Shown: positions 6,923 through 12,847 of the stretch, piece after piece
Position numbering within the stretch: position 1 is the first letter of the stretch
Layout of the letters: each line of letters begins with the position of its first letter
Source: JAZFYD01 sp036443405
GTDB taxonomy: Bacteria; Planctomycetota; PLA2
NCBI GenBank assembly: GCA_036443405.1
Contig: JAZFYD010000145.1
Coordinates: 1-12,847, forward strand
DNA length: 12,847 bases
Reading direction: 5' to 3'
Program-made: the position numbers and the translations under genes
Notes under the pieces: generated by a model
The model's input: the letters and a program-made list of their open reading frames with translations, nothing else
Databases searched by the model: none
Told to the model about the DNA's origin: nothing

Positions 6923-8164
6923 ATGAATAGCGGGACCGCAAACAAGGGGATCCTCGTCGGAATCGCGTGGCTTGGCACGTTGGCGTTGGCCTGGTTCATC
7001 GGAGCGAGCGGGACCACTCCCGCGCCCACCCACGCGACTCGAACAGTCGGCGGGCCGATCTCGGTGAAGCTGGTCTCCGATCCGGGGCAGCCGGCGGACA
7101 CAAACAGCGAACCCGGCGGCACGACAAGGGGCTCCAGGCCCTCGAAAGAACCGCGCAAACGCGCCGCGGCGCGCAGCGACGACACCGAGGTCGTGACGTT
7201 TTCGCTCGAAGGAGTCGAGACGATCGACGACGTGAGCGCGCGGCTCATGAAGTACGCGGCCGCCAAGCTCGCCGGCGGCCCGGAGTCGCACCTCGAGCTC
7301 TTCCGCACCCTCGACCAAGTCACGCAGAACGATGCGCTCGAGAAATTCGTGAACGACGAGCGCGACATCGCGCACCTCATCTATCCGTGGGTCCAATTCC
7401 TCGTGGAGCGCGACAAACAGATCGTGAGCATGATGGAGACCATCTACCGAACCGGCGCGGAGAATCCGGCCCGGTTCGAGGGCATCGACGACGACACGTT
7501 CGAAATCTTCACCGAGGGAGTGGCGTTTTTGATACCGGGCGTCGTCTCCCCGGAGCAACTCGAGCGCCTTCGGGCTTACGCACAAAAGATCGTCGAAACC
7601 CCGGAAGACCAATTGCCGGATGGCCTCGGCGGAAACCAAAACGAGTTGCGCCGAAACCTCAAGTGGTGGATGGGACCGCTCGCCCCCGACGTGTTGCGCG
7701 GGAGGATCCTCGATTCAAACCTCCCTGCCGCGGAACGGCTGCGGCTCATCGCGGACGCGGATCGCAAGGTCCTGGAGGGCATGGACCTCGTGGGGTTCCT
7801 CTCCGATCAGCTGAGCGCTGGAAACCCGCGGGTCATTGGGGCCCTGGGGCGCGTCACGCTCAGTGAGAGCGACGTCGCCGTTCTCGACCAGGCCGCCATT
7901 GCCGGCGTAATTGGGGAGCGCCTGAGCGCGCGACGGCTGCGAAGCTACCTGCGGAGCACCCGTCGCCGCCGGTGGCCGGCTTCGCGCGCATTCATCGAGG
8001 ACGGGCTGCGGCAAGGCGGCAACGCCACCAACACGTTCGCGACCCTGATCCTCTTCGAGCACTCACCTCGCAACGACAAGGCGTTTGTCCAACACGTCCT
8101 GGCGACCTACACGATCAAAGACAGCATCGCCGCGGATCTCAAGCGCGCCGCGGGAATCCAGTAG
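6923..8164 (+). CDS. Membrane-anchored helical protein, function unknown
   Basis: A 413-residue protein. A single hydrophobic segment at about 8-28 follows a short polar N terminus, fitting a signal anchor or uncleaved signal. Residues 29-88 are a Pro/Thr/Gly/Arg-rich linker, and 90-413 an apparently all-helical soluble domain, probably in the periplasm. I find no enzyme motif and do not recognise the family; similar layouts are common among planctomycete hypotheticals. The ATG at 6923 places the hydrophobic segment correctly. No Shine-Dalgarno site is visible, but TACTCT lies 7 bases upstream, as a -10 box would for a leaderless message. It follows the PilZ gene by 43 bp on the same strand, so joint transcription is possible, and ends 10 bp from the convergent beta-helix gene. 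Confidence 0.85.
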   Translation: MNSGTANKGILVGIAWLGTLALAWFIGASGTTPAPTHATRTVGGPISVKLVSDPGQPADTNSEPGGTTRGSRPSKEPRKRAAARSDDTEVVTFSLEGVETIDDVSARLMKYAAAKLAGGPESHLELFRTLDQVTQNDALEKFVNDERDIAHLIYPWVQFLVERDKQIVSMMETIYRTGAENPARFEGIDDDTFEIFTEGVAFLIPGVVSPEQLERLRAYAQKIVETPEDQLPDGLGGNQNELRRNLKWWMGPLAPDVLRGRILDSNLPAAERLRLIADADRKVLEGMDLVGFLSDQLSAGNPRVIGALGRVTLSESDVAVLDQAAIAGVIGERLSARRLRSYLRSTRRRRWPASRAFIEDGLRQGGNATNTFATLILFEHSPRNDKAFVQHVLATYTIKDSIAADLKRAAGIQ

Positions 8165-8174
8165 GGCGCGCTTT

Positions 8175-9530
8175 CTAGCCGATCTTGTACGCACCGAGAT
8201 CGGGAGCACCTTCGGGACGCAACTCACAACCCAGCGGCGCCGTGAACTGGCGCAGCTTGCCGTCGTCGGGGTCGCCGCCGAAATTCGGGAGCTTCAGGTC
8301 CGCAAGCGGGATCGCTTTACCGCCAAACATCTCCGTACTCTTCATGCGGAAGTCGCGGCCGGGCCCGTCCAAGAACGGCGGGCGGTCGCGCACGCCGCCC
8401 ACGACGTTTTCGCGCGGGTCGACGCGGCTGTTGGCGCCGGGGCGGTAGCCGAAGCAGAACCAGTTGCGCCGGCCGGTCACCTTGTTGGTATCGCCGCTGC
8501 CGTATGCCTCGGCGATCCGCCGGCCCCTTCCGCGTTTCCCGTCGGCCCAGATGATGTTGTTGTAGAACTCGACGAAAACTCCGGGCGCTTCCTTGGACGC
8601 GGGGAACCTGGACTTCAGAACCACGAGCCCCGCGTTGTATGGCGTCGAAACGGTGCTGTTCACGATGTAGAGCGTGCCGTTGCGCTGGGTCTTGCCCGTG
8701 TCCGCGCCGAAAAAAAACACGCCTTGGTTTCCGTTCGTTCCGCGTCTCTTGGCGATGTCGCAGCCAAGCACGATGGCGTTGCTCCCAAGCGGCATGGTGC
8801 TTGCGCTATTAACGATATCGATCTCGCGCTCCGCGGCGTCGCGAAAGCGACAGTATTCGATGCGGGTTAGATGCGTGCGCGCCTTCAGGTTGTGGCCCAC
8901 CGTCGAATCGTGGATGTAACAACCGCGGATCCACGCGCTCGTGCCGTCCAGGTAGAGGTTATGCGAACCACCTCTGAAGCGATCGCTGCCGTTGTGGTGG
9001 AGTTCGGAGTCGAAAATCCGTTGGTCGGCGGCGGTGTTGCTTTCGAGATCACCGTTTGAGATGACGCCCATGTCGCAGAAGCGGATCTCGCAGTTGCGAA
9101 TCGTGATCTTGTTCGCCTGGTTGATCCGGACGCCGGCTGCATTGCCGGGTTTGTTGCGCGCGTCCGACAGCAGAAGATTCTCGATCGTGTTCTCGTCCGC
9201 TTTCTTCCGGAACTCGAAAATGGCCCGCGGCGCCTTGCCGGAGCCCGTGTATACGAACCCTTCACCGCTGATGTGGACGCGCTTCCCGTCTTTGGAAACG
9301 CCACGGAATGTGATGCCGTATTTCTGAACCTTGAGGGCGAGCGAGTACGGCTTGCCGTCGGCCTTTGGGTAGATCGCGATGACGTCTCCGGGCCGCGCAT
9401 CCCGATACGCCGTCTCGATGATCTCGTGCGGCTTGCCCGGACCAACCTCGAGCGTGTCCGCGAAAACGGACGTTGTCAGGGATGCCAGAGCCGCCAGAAG
9501 GGCCAGACACAGCCGATTTGTTCGCGTCAT
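8175..9530 (-). CDS. Secreted right-handed parallel beta-helix protein
   Basis: A 451-residue protein. Residues 1-24 are a clear signal peptide (MTRTNRLCLALLAAL, then SVFA before Asp25). About 30-80 is a capping region containing the ARPGDVIAI motif. From about 90 to 340 it has repeated short strands of the kind ENLLLSDA, ITIRNCEI, AWIRGCYIHD and TRIEYCRF, with Asn ladders, typical of pectate-lyase-like beta-helices. The end has PLGCELRPEG and PDLGAY (443-448), a common closing motif of secreted beta-helix proteins in Planctomycetota. Relatives bind or cleave acidic polysaccharides, but no catalytic triad can be assigned. The ATG at 9530 is chosen because it starts the signal peptide and has AGGA upstream; the longer open frame to 9599 adds unlikely sequence. 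About 350 bp of gene-free DNA lies upstream. Confidence 0.9.
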   Translation of the reverse strand: MTRTNRLCLALLAALASLTTSVFADTLEVGPGKPHEIIETAYRDARPGDVIAIYPKADGKPYSLALKVQKYGITFRGVSKDGKRVHISGEGFVYTGSGKAPRAIFEFRKKADENTIENLLLSDARNKPGNAAGVRINQANKITIRNCEIRFCDMGVISNGDLESNTAADQRIFDSELHHNGSDRFRGGSHNLYLDGTSAWIRGCYIHDSTVGHNLKARTHLTRIEYCRFRDAAEREIDIVNSASTMPLGSNAIVLGCDIAKRRGTNGNQGVFFFGADTGKTQRNGTLYIVNSTVSTPYNAGLVVLKSRFPASKEAPGVFVEFYNNIIWADGKRGRGRRIAEAYGSGDTNKVTGRRNWFCFGYRPGANSRVDPRENVVGGVRDRPPFLDGPGRDFRMKSTEMFGGKAIPLADLKLPNFGGDPDDGKLRQFTAPLGCELRPEGAPDLGAYKIG

Positions 9531-9880
9531 TCGACAGTTTTCCTTGGTACGGGGTCCGAGAGCACCGGAGACAACGGGGAAGCGAACCGTGTGCCGCACC
9601 GGTGACTTGTCAAAGATACCCGATGCGCAGCCTGGTCGGCGGAAGGGACGCCGGGATACGCGCGGGACTGCACCGAATCGGCGATGCGCGACCGGCCGTC
9701 GCGGTCCGAATCGCCTTGCGATGGCGTCGGCGTAACGCCTAAGATGACGCTTACCGTCTCAAAGGACACCGGGCCGCGAGAGAGGTTGTCAGGAGGTTGG
9801 ACCTGCACCTGCGGCTGCGCGAATGGTGGTGCATTCGCAGCAGCGCCGAAGCCCGCCCAGCGAGACGGTGCTTTTATTTC
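9531..9880. other. Intergenic region upstream of the beta-helix gene
   Basis: No convincing gene. Reading leftward, a TTGACA (within 9615-9622 on the minus strand) could be a -35 element for the beta-helix gene, but no good -10 box follows. A small GGCGTAACGCC hairpin lies near 9728-9738. Nothing else is recognised. Confidence 0.5.
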
Positions 9881-10190
9881 TGCCCAACGGCTTACGCCGT
9901 TGGAGCCATTCGTTCGAACGGTCTGAGATGTGGCGTGGAGTCCGGGGTGTTTCGATTGCCCAACGGCTTACGCCGTTGGAGCCATTCGTTCGAACGGTCT
10001 GAGATGGTGGCGCGGAGTCCGGGTTGTCGAATGCCCAACGGCTGCAGTGATGTCTGCCCAACGGCTTACGCCGTTGGAGCCACACGTTCGAACGGTCTGA
10101 GATGCTGGCGTGGAGTCCGGGTTGTCGATTGCCCAACGGCTGACGCCGTTGGAGCCACACGTTCGAACGGTCTAAGATTTGGCGCGGAGT
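9881..10190 (+). repeat. Head-to-tail array of four 75-bp palindromic repeats plus one truncated unit
   Basis: Units begin at 9881 (76 bp), 9957 (75 bp), 10055 (75 bp) and 10130 (degenerate after about 10170). A 23-bp stub at 10032-10054 breaks off after TGCCCAACGGCTGCAG. Each full unit has hairpin CCAACGGC-T(T/G)AC-GCCGTTGG, then the 10-bp palindrome CGTTCGAACG, then GTCTGAGATGGTGGCG and GGAGTCCGGGTTGTCGA. The units are nearly identical and directly adjacent, with no unique spacers. They resemble REP/BIME-type intergenic repeats; I do not know a named family with this sequence. Confidence 0.92.
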
Positions 10191-10489
10191 ATCTGGCGGC
10201 GCGCGAAGGCAGCAACAGTAGTGCAAGAACTCTTCACTCTGCACCGTCGCGCACCCTCCTATTCCCGCGCGCTACTCCTGTGTCCCATTCGAAGCAGCGC
10301 GAGTCGTCCACTGTAAGAACGCCGCCTGTCTTTTGACATGTCACATTCGAGCTTTGACAGCACGCCGAACAGGACAAGGCACACTGCTCAAGCCGAAGCT
10401 CCTTCACCACCCAGTGGAGCGGAGGCATCTCTCTTTCAAGAGACCGGCACCCCAAACTCCAACCTATGCAACGGGGGGTGTCGGTCGAT
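10191..10489. other. Gene-free stretch between the repeat array and the lipoprotein operon
   Basis: No supported gene on either strand. It contains the palindrome TGACATGTCA (10335-10344), two TTGACA words 21 bp apart (10333 and 10354), and a small TCTCTT-TC-AAGAGA hairpin near 10430-10443 that could lie in the 3' region of the leftward operon. Functions are unknown. Confidence 0.4.
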
Positions 10490-10984
10490 CTAACCCTCGG
10501 CCTCGGCCTCACGCCTCGGCCTTGTGCCTCCGCCCCTTGGCCTCCTGCCTCGTTCATCTTCCTTCCCTCCCCCTAGGCAGGACATCGACGTCTTGGCCGT
10601 GTCATTCGACTGTTCAAACTCGTCCAACAGGGCTCTTTCTAGGGCCTCGCGGGCTTTCGCCACTGCGGCCAATGCGGTACCTCCGTCCGCACCCTTGGCC
10701 GTTGGGCCATTGCTGAGCTTCTCAATCGCGTTCTGAAGTGCTCCCAGCCTCGCTTCCATGGGAGGGACGACTGAGGAGGCCATCTCGATAAAAACCTGTT
10801 TGAATGCGTCGCGATTCGCACCGGACCCTTCAAGCTTGGCGATCTGCAGAGTCCCGCTAAAGATGATTTTCAGCTGTTTCTTCTTCCGACGGCGTGCCGT
10901 GATCCACTGCTCGCATTCGCATTCTGCAGCGGCAGCCAGTTCCCTCTGGTGGTCAAGCCACCTGACGAAGTACGGAAGCAACAC
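10490..10984 (-). CDS. Small basic protein of unknown function, second gene of lipoprotein operon
   Basis: A 164-residue protein I do not recognise. Residues 1-10 are hydrophobic, 11-27 helical with two cysteines (ECEC), and 29-38 strongly basic (TARRRKKKQL). About 40-130 is mainly helical with a coil-like stretch (EARLGALQNAIEKL, KAREALERALLDEF). The tail 135-164 is Gly/Arg/Glu low complexity, encoded by a run of imperfect GCCTCG-type repeats. Codon composition is coherent and there is an in-frame stop nine codons upstream of the GTG start, so a real gene is likely. The start has no good ribosome site (GGAG is about 18 bases away). It follows the lipoprotein gene by 41 bp on the same strand, so they are probably co-transcribed. 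Third-position GC seems lower than in the 1837-9530 genes. Confidence 0.65.
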   Translation of the reverse strand: MLLPYFVRWLDHQRELAAAAECECEQWITARRRKKKQLKIIFSGTLQIAKLEGSGANRDAFKQVFIEMASSVVPPMEARLGALQNAIEKLSNGPTAKGADGGTALAAVAKAREALERALLDEFEQSNDTAKTSMSCLGGGKEDERGRRPRGGGTRPRREAEAEG

Positions 10985-11025
10985 CGTGAAGAGTGCACAG
11001 TTCTCCGTTCACGTGGAGACCCCGT

Positions 11026-11826
11026 CTACTTGTTCATCGCTGCAAGCTTCTCCTTGAGCGCGTCCACATCGACCTGAGCACGACTCTTGCCGGTCTTGCC
11101 CAGCGCGCCACCCGCGCCCGCCGCGGCGAGCAACGCCATTATTTCCGTGGTAGACATGCCCTTGAGGTCGTCGACTTCGCTCGCTTTCAATCCAATCTTC
11201 AGCAGCTGCAAGTCGAACTTGGCGCGATCACCCTTCAGCTCCGTTAGTTTCTCGAGCTGTGTGGCTGTGATCGAGGCGAACTTGTCTCTTGTCGAATCGG
11301 ACAGGGTCGCCAGCTTCTCTGCGACGCTCTTCTCCATGGCAGTGGCGGTTTCAGATGCCTTGTTCGCAACATCACGGACTTTGCCGATCTGCTCCTTCAT
11401 GTCGACGGCCGTGTCGCTCACCTTTTGATCGACGCTCACTATCGCGCGCTCCCGCTCAGTGCGCTCAGCGCTGATGGTCCCGCCGAGGCTGCTCTCAAGC
11501 GCGCTCACTGCGGCCACAATCGTCTGCCCGCCAGGCAAGCCGGCGACCAATCCCCTAAACGCTTCTTCTTGCTCCACGAAGCGGTTGTGTCGCTCCTCCG
11601 CGCGGCGTACGTTCAGCTTCTGCTGCGCGTCGATGCGTTCTGCATCTCGCTTAAGCCCATCCAAATCGCCCTTGATGATGTTCGCCGCCTGCGTCGTAAT
11701 CGCGCTCTTGACCTCACCATGCTCTCTGGTCACTTCCCTTCCAAGATCTGTAACATCTCGCCTGCGGGCAATGCACGCGGGCAGTACGACAACGCAAAGA
11801 ACGAGTCCGGAAACCACTGACTTCAT
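11026..11826 (-). CDS. Coiled-coil lipoprotein, function unknown
   Basis: A 266-residue exported protein. The N terminus MKSVVSGLVLCVVVLPAC is a short lipoprotein signal with lipobox LPAC and Cys18 as the lipidation site; Ile at +2 suggests outer-membrane sorting if Lol rules apply. Residues about 25-190 are Lys/Glu/Ala-rich and predicted coiled coil, with a Gly-rich break near 95-115 (GLPGGQTIVA). The end holds a small hydrophobic Ala/Gly patch (MALLAAAGAGGALG) and a charged tail. No enzyme motif is seen. ATG at 11826 is chosen over ATG at 11832 because GGGAG is then seven bases upstream. It heads a leftward two-gene unit; a perfect 14-bp palindrome lies 15-28 bases upstream of the start. 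The partner gene suggests a joint structural or envelope role, but this is inference. Confidence 0.82.
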   Translation of the reverse strand: MKSVVSGLVLCVVVLPACIARRRDVTDLGREVTREHGEVKSAITTQAANIIKGDLDGLKRDAERIDAQQKLNVRRAEERHNRFVEQEEAFRGLVAGLPGGQTIVAAVSALESSLGGTISAERTERERAIVSVDQKVSDTAVDMKEQIGKVRDVANKASETATAMEKSVAEKLATLSDSTRDKFASITATQLEKLTELKGDRAKFDLQLLKIGLKASEVDDLKGMSTTEIMALLAAAGAGGALGKTGKSRAQVDVDALKEKLAAMNK

Positions 11827-11840
11827 AGCCATACTCCCAC

Positions 11841-11854
11841 GGGGCGTACGCCCC
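11841..11854 (-). promoter_or_regulatory. Perfect 14-bp palindrome upstream of the lipoprotein gene
   Basis: GGGGCGTACGCCCC is fully self-complementary and lies just upstream of the ribosome site of the leftward lipoprotein gene. It could be an operator for a dimeric regulator or a 5' leader hairpin. Function is not shown by sequence. Confidence 0.35.
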
Positions 11855-12499
11855 TTGTGCTTGCCCCTTCGCCGGATGGCTCAAGGCTAGCTCCCTCAAT
11901 CGTGCACCTCAGAAGGCTTGCCCCACAGTGAGCAGGGAACAGCGAAGCCTAGGATCCGGCGAAACACCGAGCCCTGTGTAATACACGACAAAGCTTTGGG
12001 CACCCCGCCACGTCCCCGCGCCTCCTGGTCCCTTCAGTCGCTCGCCGAAACGCATACTCGATCGTCGTTTCGCCGATGGGAACCGACTTCACCGAGTCCC
12101 TCCAGAATCTCGGCGGAACCCTCCCCCACTTATCGTACTCAACACACGAGGCAGGCCGGGAGGCTGATACGGTGCGAGGTCGCGAATCCCAACCAGGCGG
12201 AACGCTTCCGCTGGCGGCCGGCGGTTCGGCTTTGGATCGGTTGGCGCAAATCGATGAGTTACCGCGCAGCAACCGGTGTCCGTGCCTGCTCGCCACCACC
12301 TGCCTCTTCCTTTCGTGAGACGAAGCCAATCCGATCGCCAGTGGGCACCGGATTGAGTGGGCCGGTTGTGGGACCTGCCGGGCGTCCCCATGCGCATCGA
12401 TGCGCCGTTCCGCCGCTTACCAGGCACCGATCGCGGGTGGTCGTTGTTGCGCGTGCGAATGGCCCGGACCGCTCGCAGGCTCGGCTGTTCGAAACGCAA
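11855..12499. other. Long gene-free region right of the lipoprotein operon
   Basis: Open frames here run on both strands but none looks like protein: they are Arg/Pro/Ser-rich, lack motifs and overlap each other. It contains a 10-bp inverted pair TTCGCCGGAT (11868-11877) and ATCCGGCGAA (11954-11963) that may bracket a folded leader of the leftward operon. It also contains a single CTTACCAGGCACCG word at 12416-12429 related to the terminal inverted repeat. Confidence 0.5.
12416..12429 (-). repeat. Isolated copy of the CTTACCAGGCACCG word
   Basis: Identical to the complement of 12524-12537 and to 12810-12823. The CGCCG flanking it at 12411-12415 also matches the 12803 copy apart from one base gained or lost, so about 20 bp are shared. 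Confidence 0.7.
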
Positions 12500-12598
12500 T
12501 CAACGGTGCGGGCAGCAAAGAAGCGGTGCCTGGTAAGACGGCGCCGCGGAGCACGGAATTCGGCAACCAGAGCTGATCGCCGCGCCACCTGGCACCTT
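12500..12598 (+). repeat. Left arm of a perfect 99-bp inverted repeat
   Basis: Base-for-base reverse complement of 12749-12847, with a 150-bp loop between. Within the arm, GGTGCCTGGTAAGACGGCG (12525-12543) and CGCCGCGCCACCTGGCACC (12579-12597) form an imperfect inverted repeat, as at the ends of a small non-autonomous element. No coding sequence is supported. Confidence 0.95.
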
Positions 12599-12748
12599 CA
12601 CGGCAACAACCACCGTCCGAGGCCCTGTGGGACGAGCTTCCGGCGATGGTGAGACGTTTGAACCCGCCGCGAACGGTTCTCTCCGACTTCGCGACTCGCG
12701 CCGGTGCGGGTTGTTCGTCCCGCGGGAACTCGTACCCGTTGGTTGCGC

Positions 12749-12847
12749 AAGGTGCCAGGTGGCGCGGCGATCAGCTCTGGTTGCCGAATTCCGTGCTCCG
12801 CGGCGCCGTCTTACCAGGCACCGCTTCTTTGCTGCCCGCACCGTTGA
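12749..12847 (-). repeat. Right arm of the perfect 99-bp inverted repeat, ending at the window edge
   Basis: Exact reverse complement of 12500-12598. It stops at the final base of the window, so its true extent is unknown. It may be two inverted copies of a genomic repeat, or a fold-back artefact at a contig end. Confidence 0.95.

Noticed and set aside
6509..7639. Long leftward open frames opposite the PilZ and helical-protein genes
   Set aside because: High GC leaves several frames open here; the rightward frames have a PilZ domain and a membrane segment in order, while the leftward ones are Arg/Pro-rich with no motif.
9527..9808. Small leftward open frame upstream of the beta-helix gene
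   Set aside because: Overlaps the signal-peptide start of the real gene, has no motif or ribosome site, and is Ser/Pro/Arg-rich as expected for random GC-rich DNA.
9881..10190. CRISPR array
   Set aside because: Units of about 75 bp abut directly with no unique spacers, and no cas genes are present.
11026..11200. Walker A-like GKTGKS near the lipoprotein C terminus
   Set aside because: The GxxxxGK(S/T) spacing is not met (Ala at the first position) and there is no NTPase fold around it; likely a chance match in an Ala/Gly patch.
11868..11963. Signal recognition particle or other known small RNA
   Set aside because: A GCAGGGAACAGCGAAGCC stretch loosely recalls the SRP loop, but the conserved GGAAG-AGCAGCC elements and helix pairing are absent.
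11918..12652. Rightward open frame of 244 codons
   Set aside because: Runs into the inverted repeat, is Arg/Pro/Ser-rich, has no recognisable domain and no ribosome site; part of it is repeated inverted at 12749-12841.

Overview
GC-rich bacterial chromosome that looks like the right edge of a tRNA-integrated genomic island followed by ordinary chromosome. Several traits suggest a Planctomycetota-like bacterium: an exported HEAT-repeat protein, a secreted right-handed beta-helix protein, large hypothetical proteins with one N-terminal membrane segment, a tRNA fragment without an encoded CCA end, and abundant intergenic palindromic repeats. The phylum is an inference; no marker gene is present.

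Layout. (1) 1-1526 is the end of an integrated element: a small ribbon-helix-helix-like protein translationally overlapping a complete tyrosine recombinase. (2) 1527-1611 is the 3' part of a tRNA-Leu(UAA) gene, from the anticodon loop to the discriminator base, followed by a strong hairpin terminator. The 5' half of the tRNA is absent, so this is read as the attachment-site scar where the element ends and resident chromosome resumes. (3) 1837-9530 is a dense block of seven genes: a coiled-coil protein with a PD-(D/E)XK nuclease-like core (RmuC-like layout), an exported HEAT-repeat protein, a small four-helix membrane protein, a VOC/glyoxalase-fold protein, a PilZ-domain protein, a membrane-anchored helical hypothetical protein, and a secreted beta-helix protein. 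Gene pairs alternate between convergent with tiny gaps (12 bp at 3400, 10 bp at 8165) and divergent, so most are probably separate transcription units. (4) 9531-10489 is non-coding and holds an array of about 75-bp palindromic repeats; further copies lie at 5966-6070 and, diverged, at 1622-1697. (5) 10490-11826 is a two-gene leftward unit encoding a coiled-coil lipoprotein and a small basic protein, both of unknown function. (6) 11827-12847 has no convincing gene and ends in a perfect 99-bp inverted repeat whose right arm stops exactly at the last base of the window.

How the parts relate. The recombinase and RHH protein form an integration module. The resident genes do not make an obvious pathway. 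The most unusual items are the nuclease-like protein with three exact 27-residue repeats, the interspersed 75-bp repeat family, the 99-bp inverted repeat with its internal GGTGCC[A/T]GGT words, and the unrecognised lipoprotein operon. I see no strong evidence of a complete new defence or biosynthetic system in this window.
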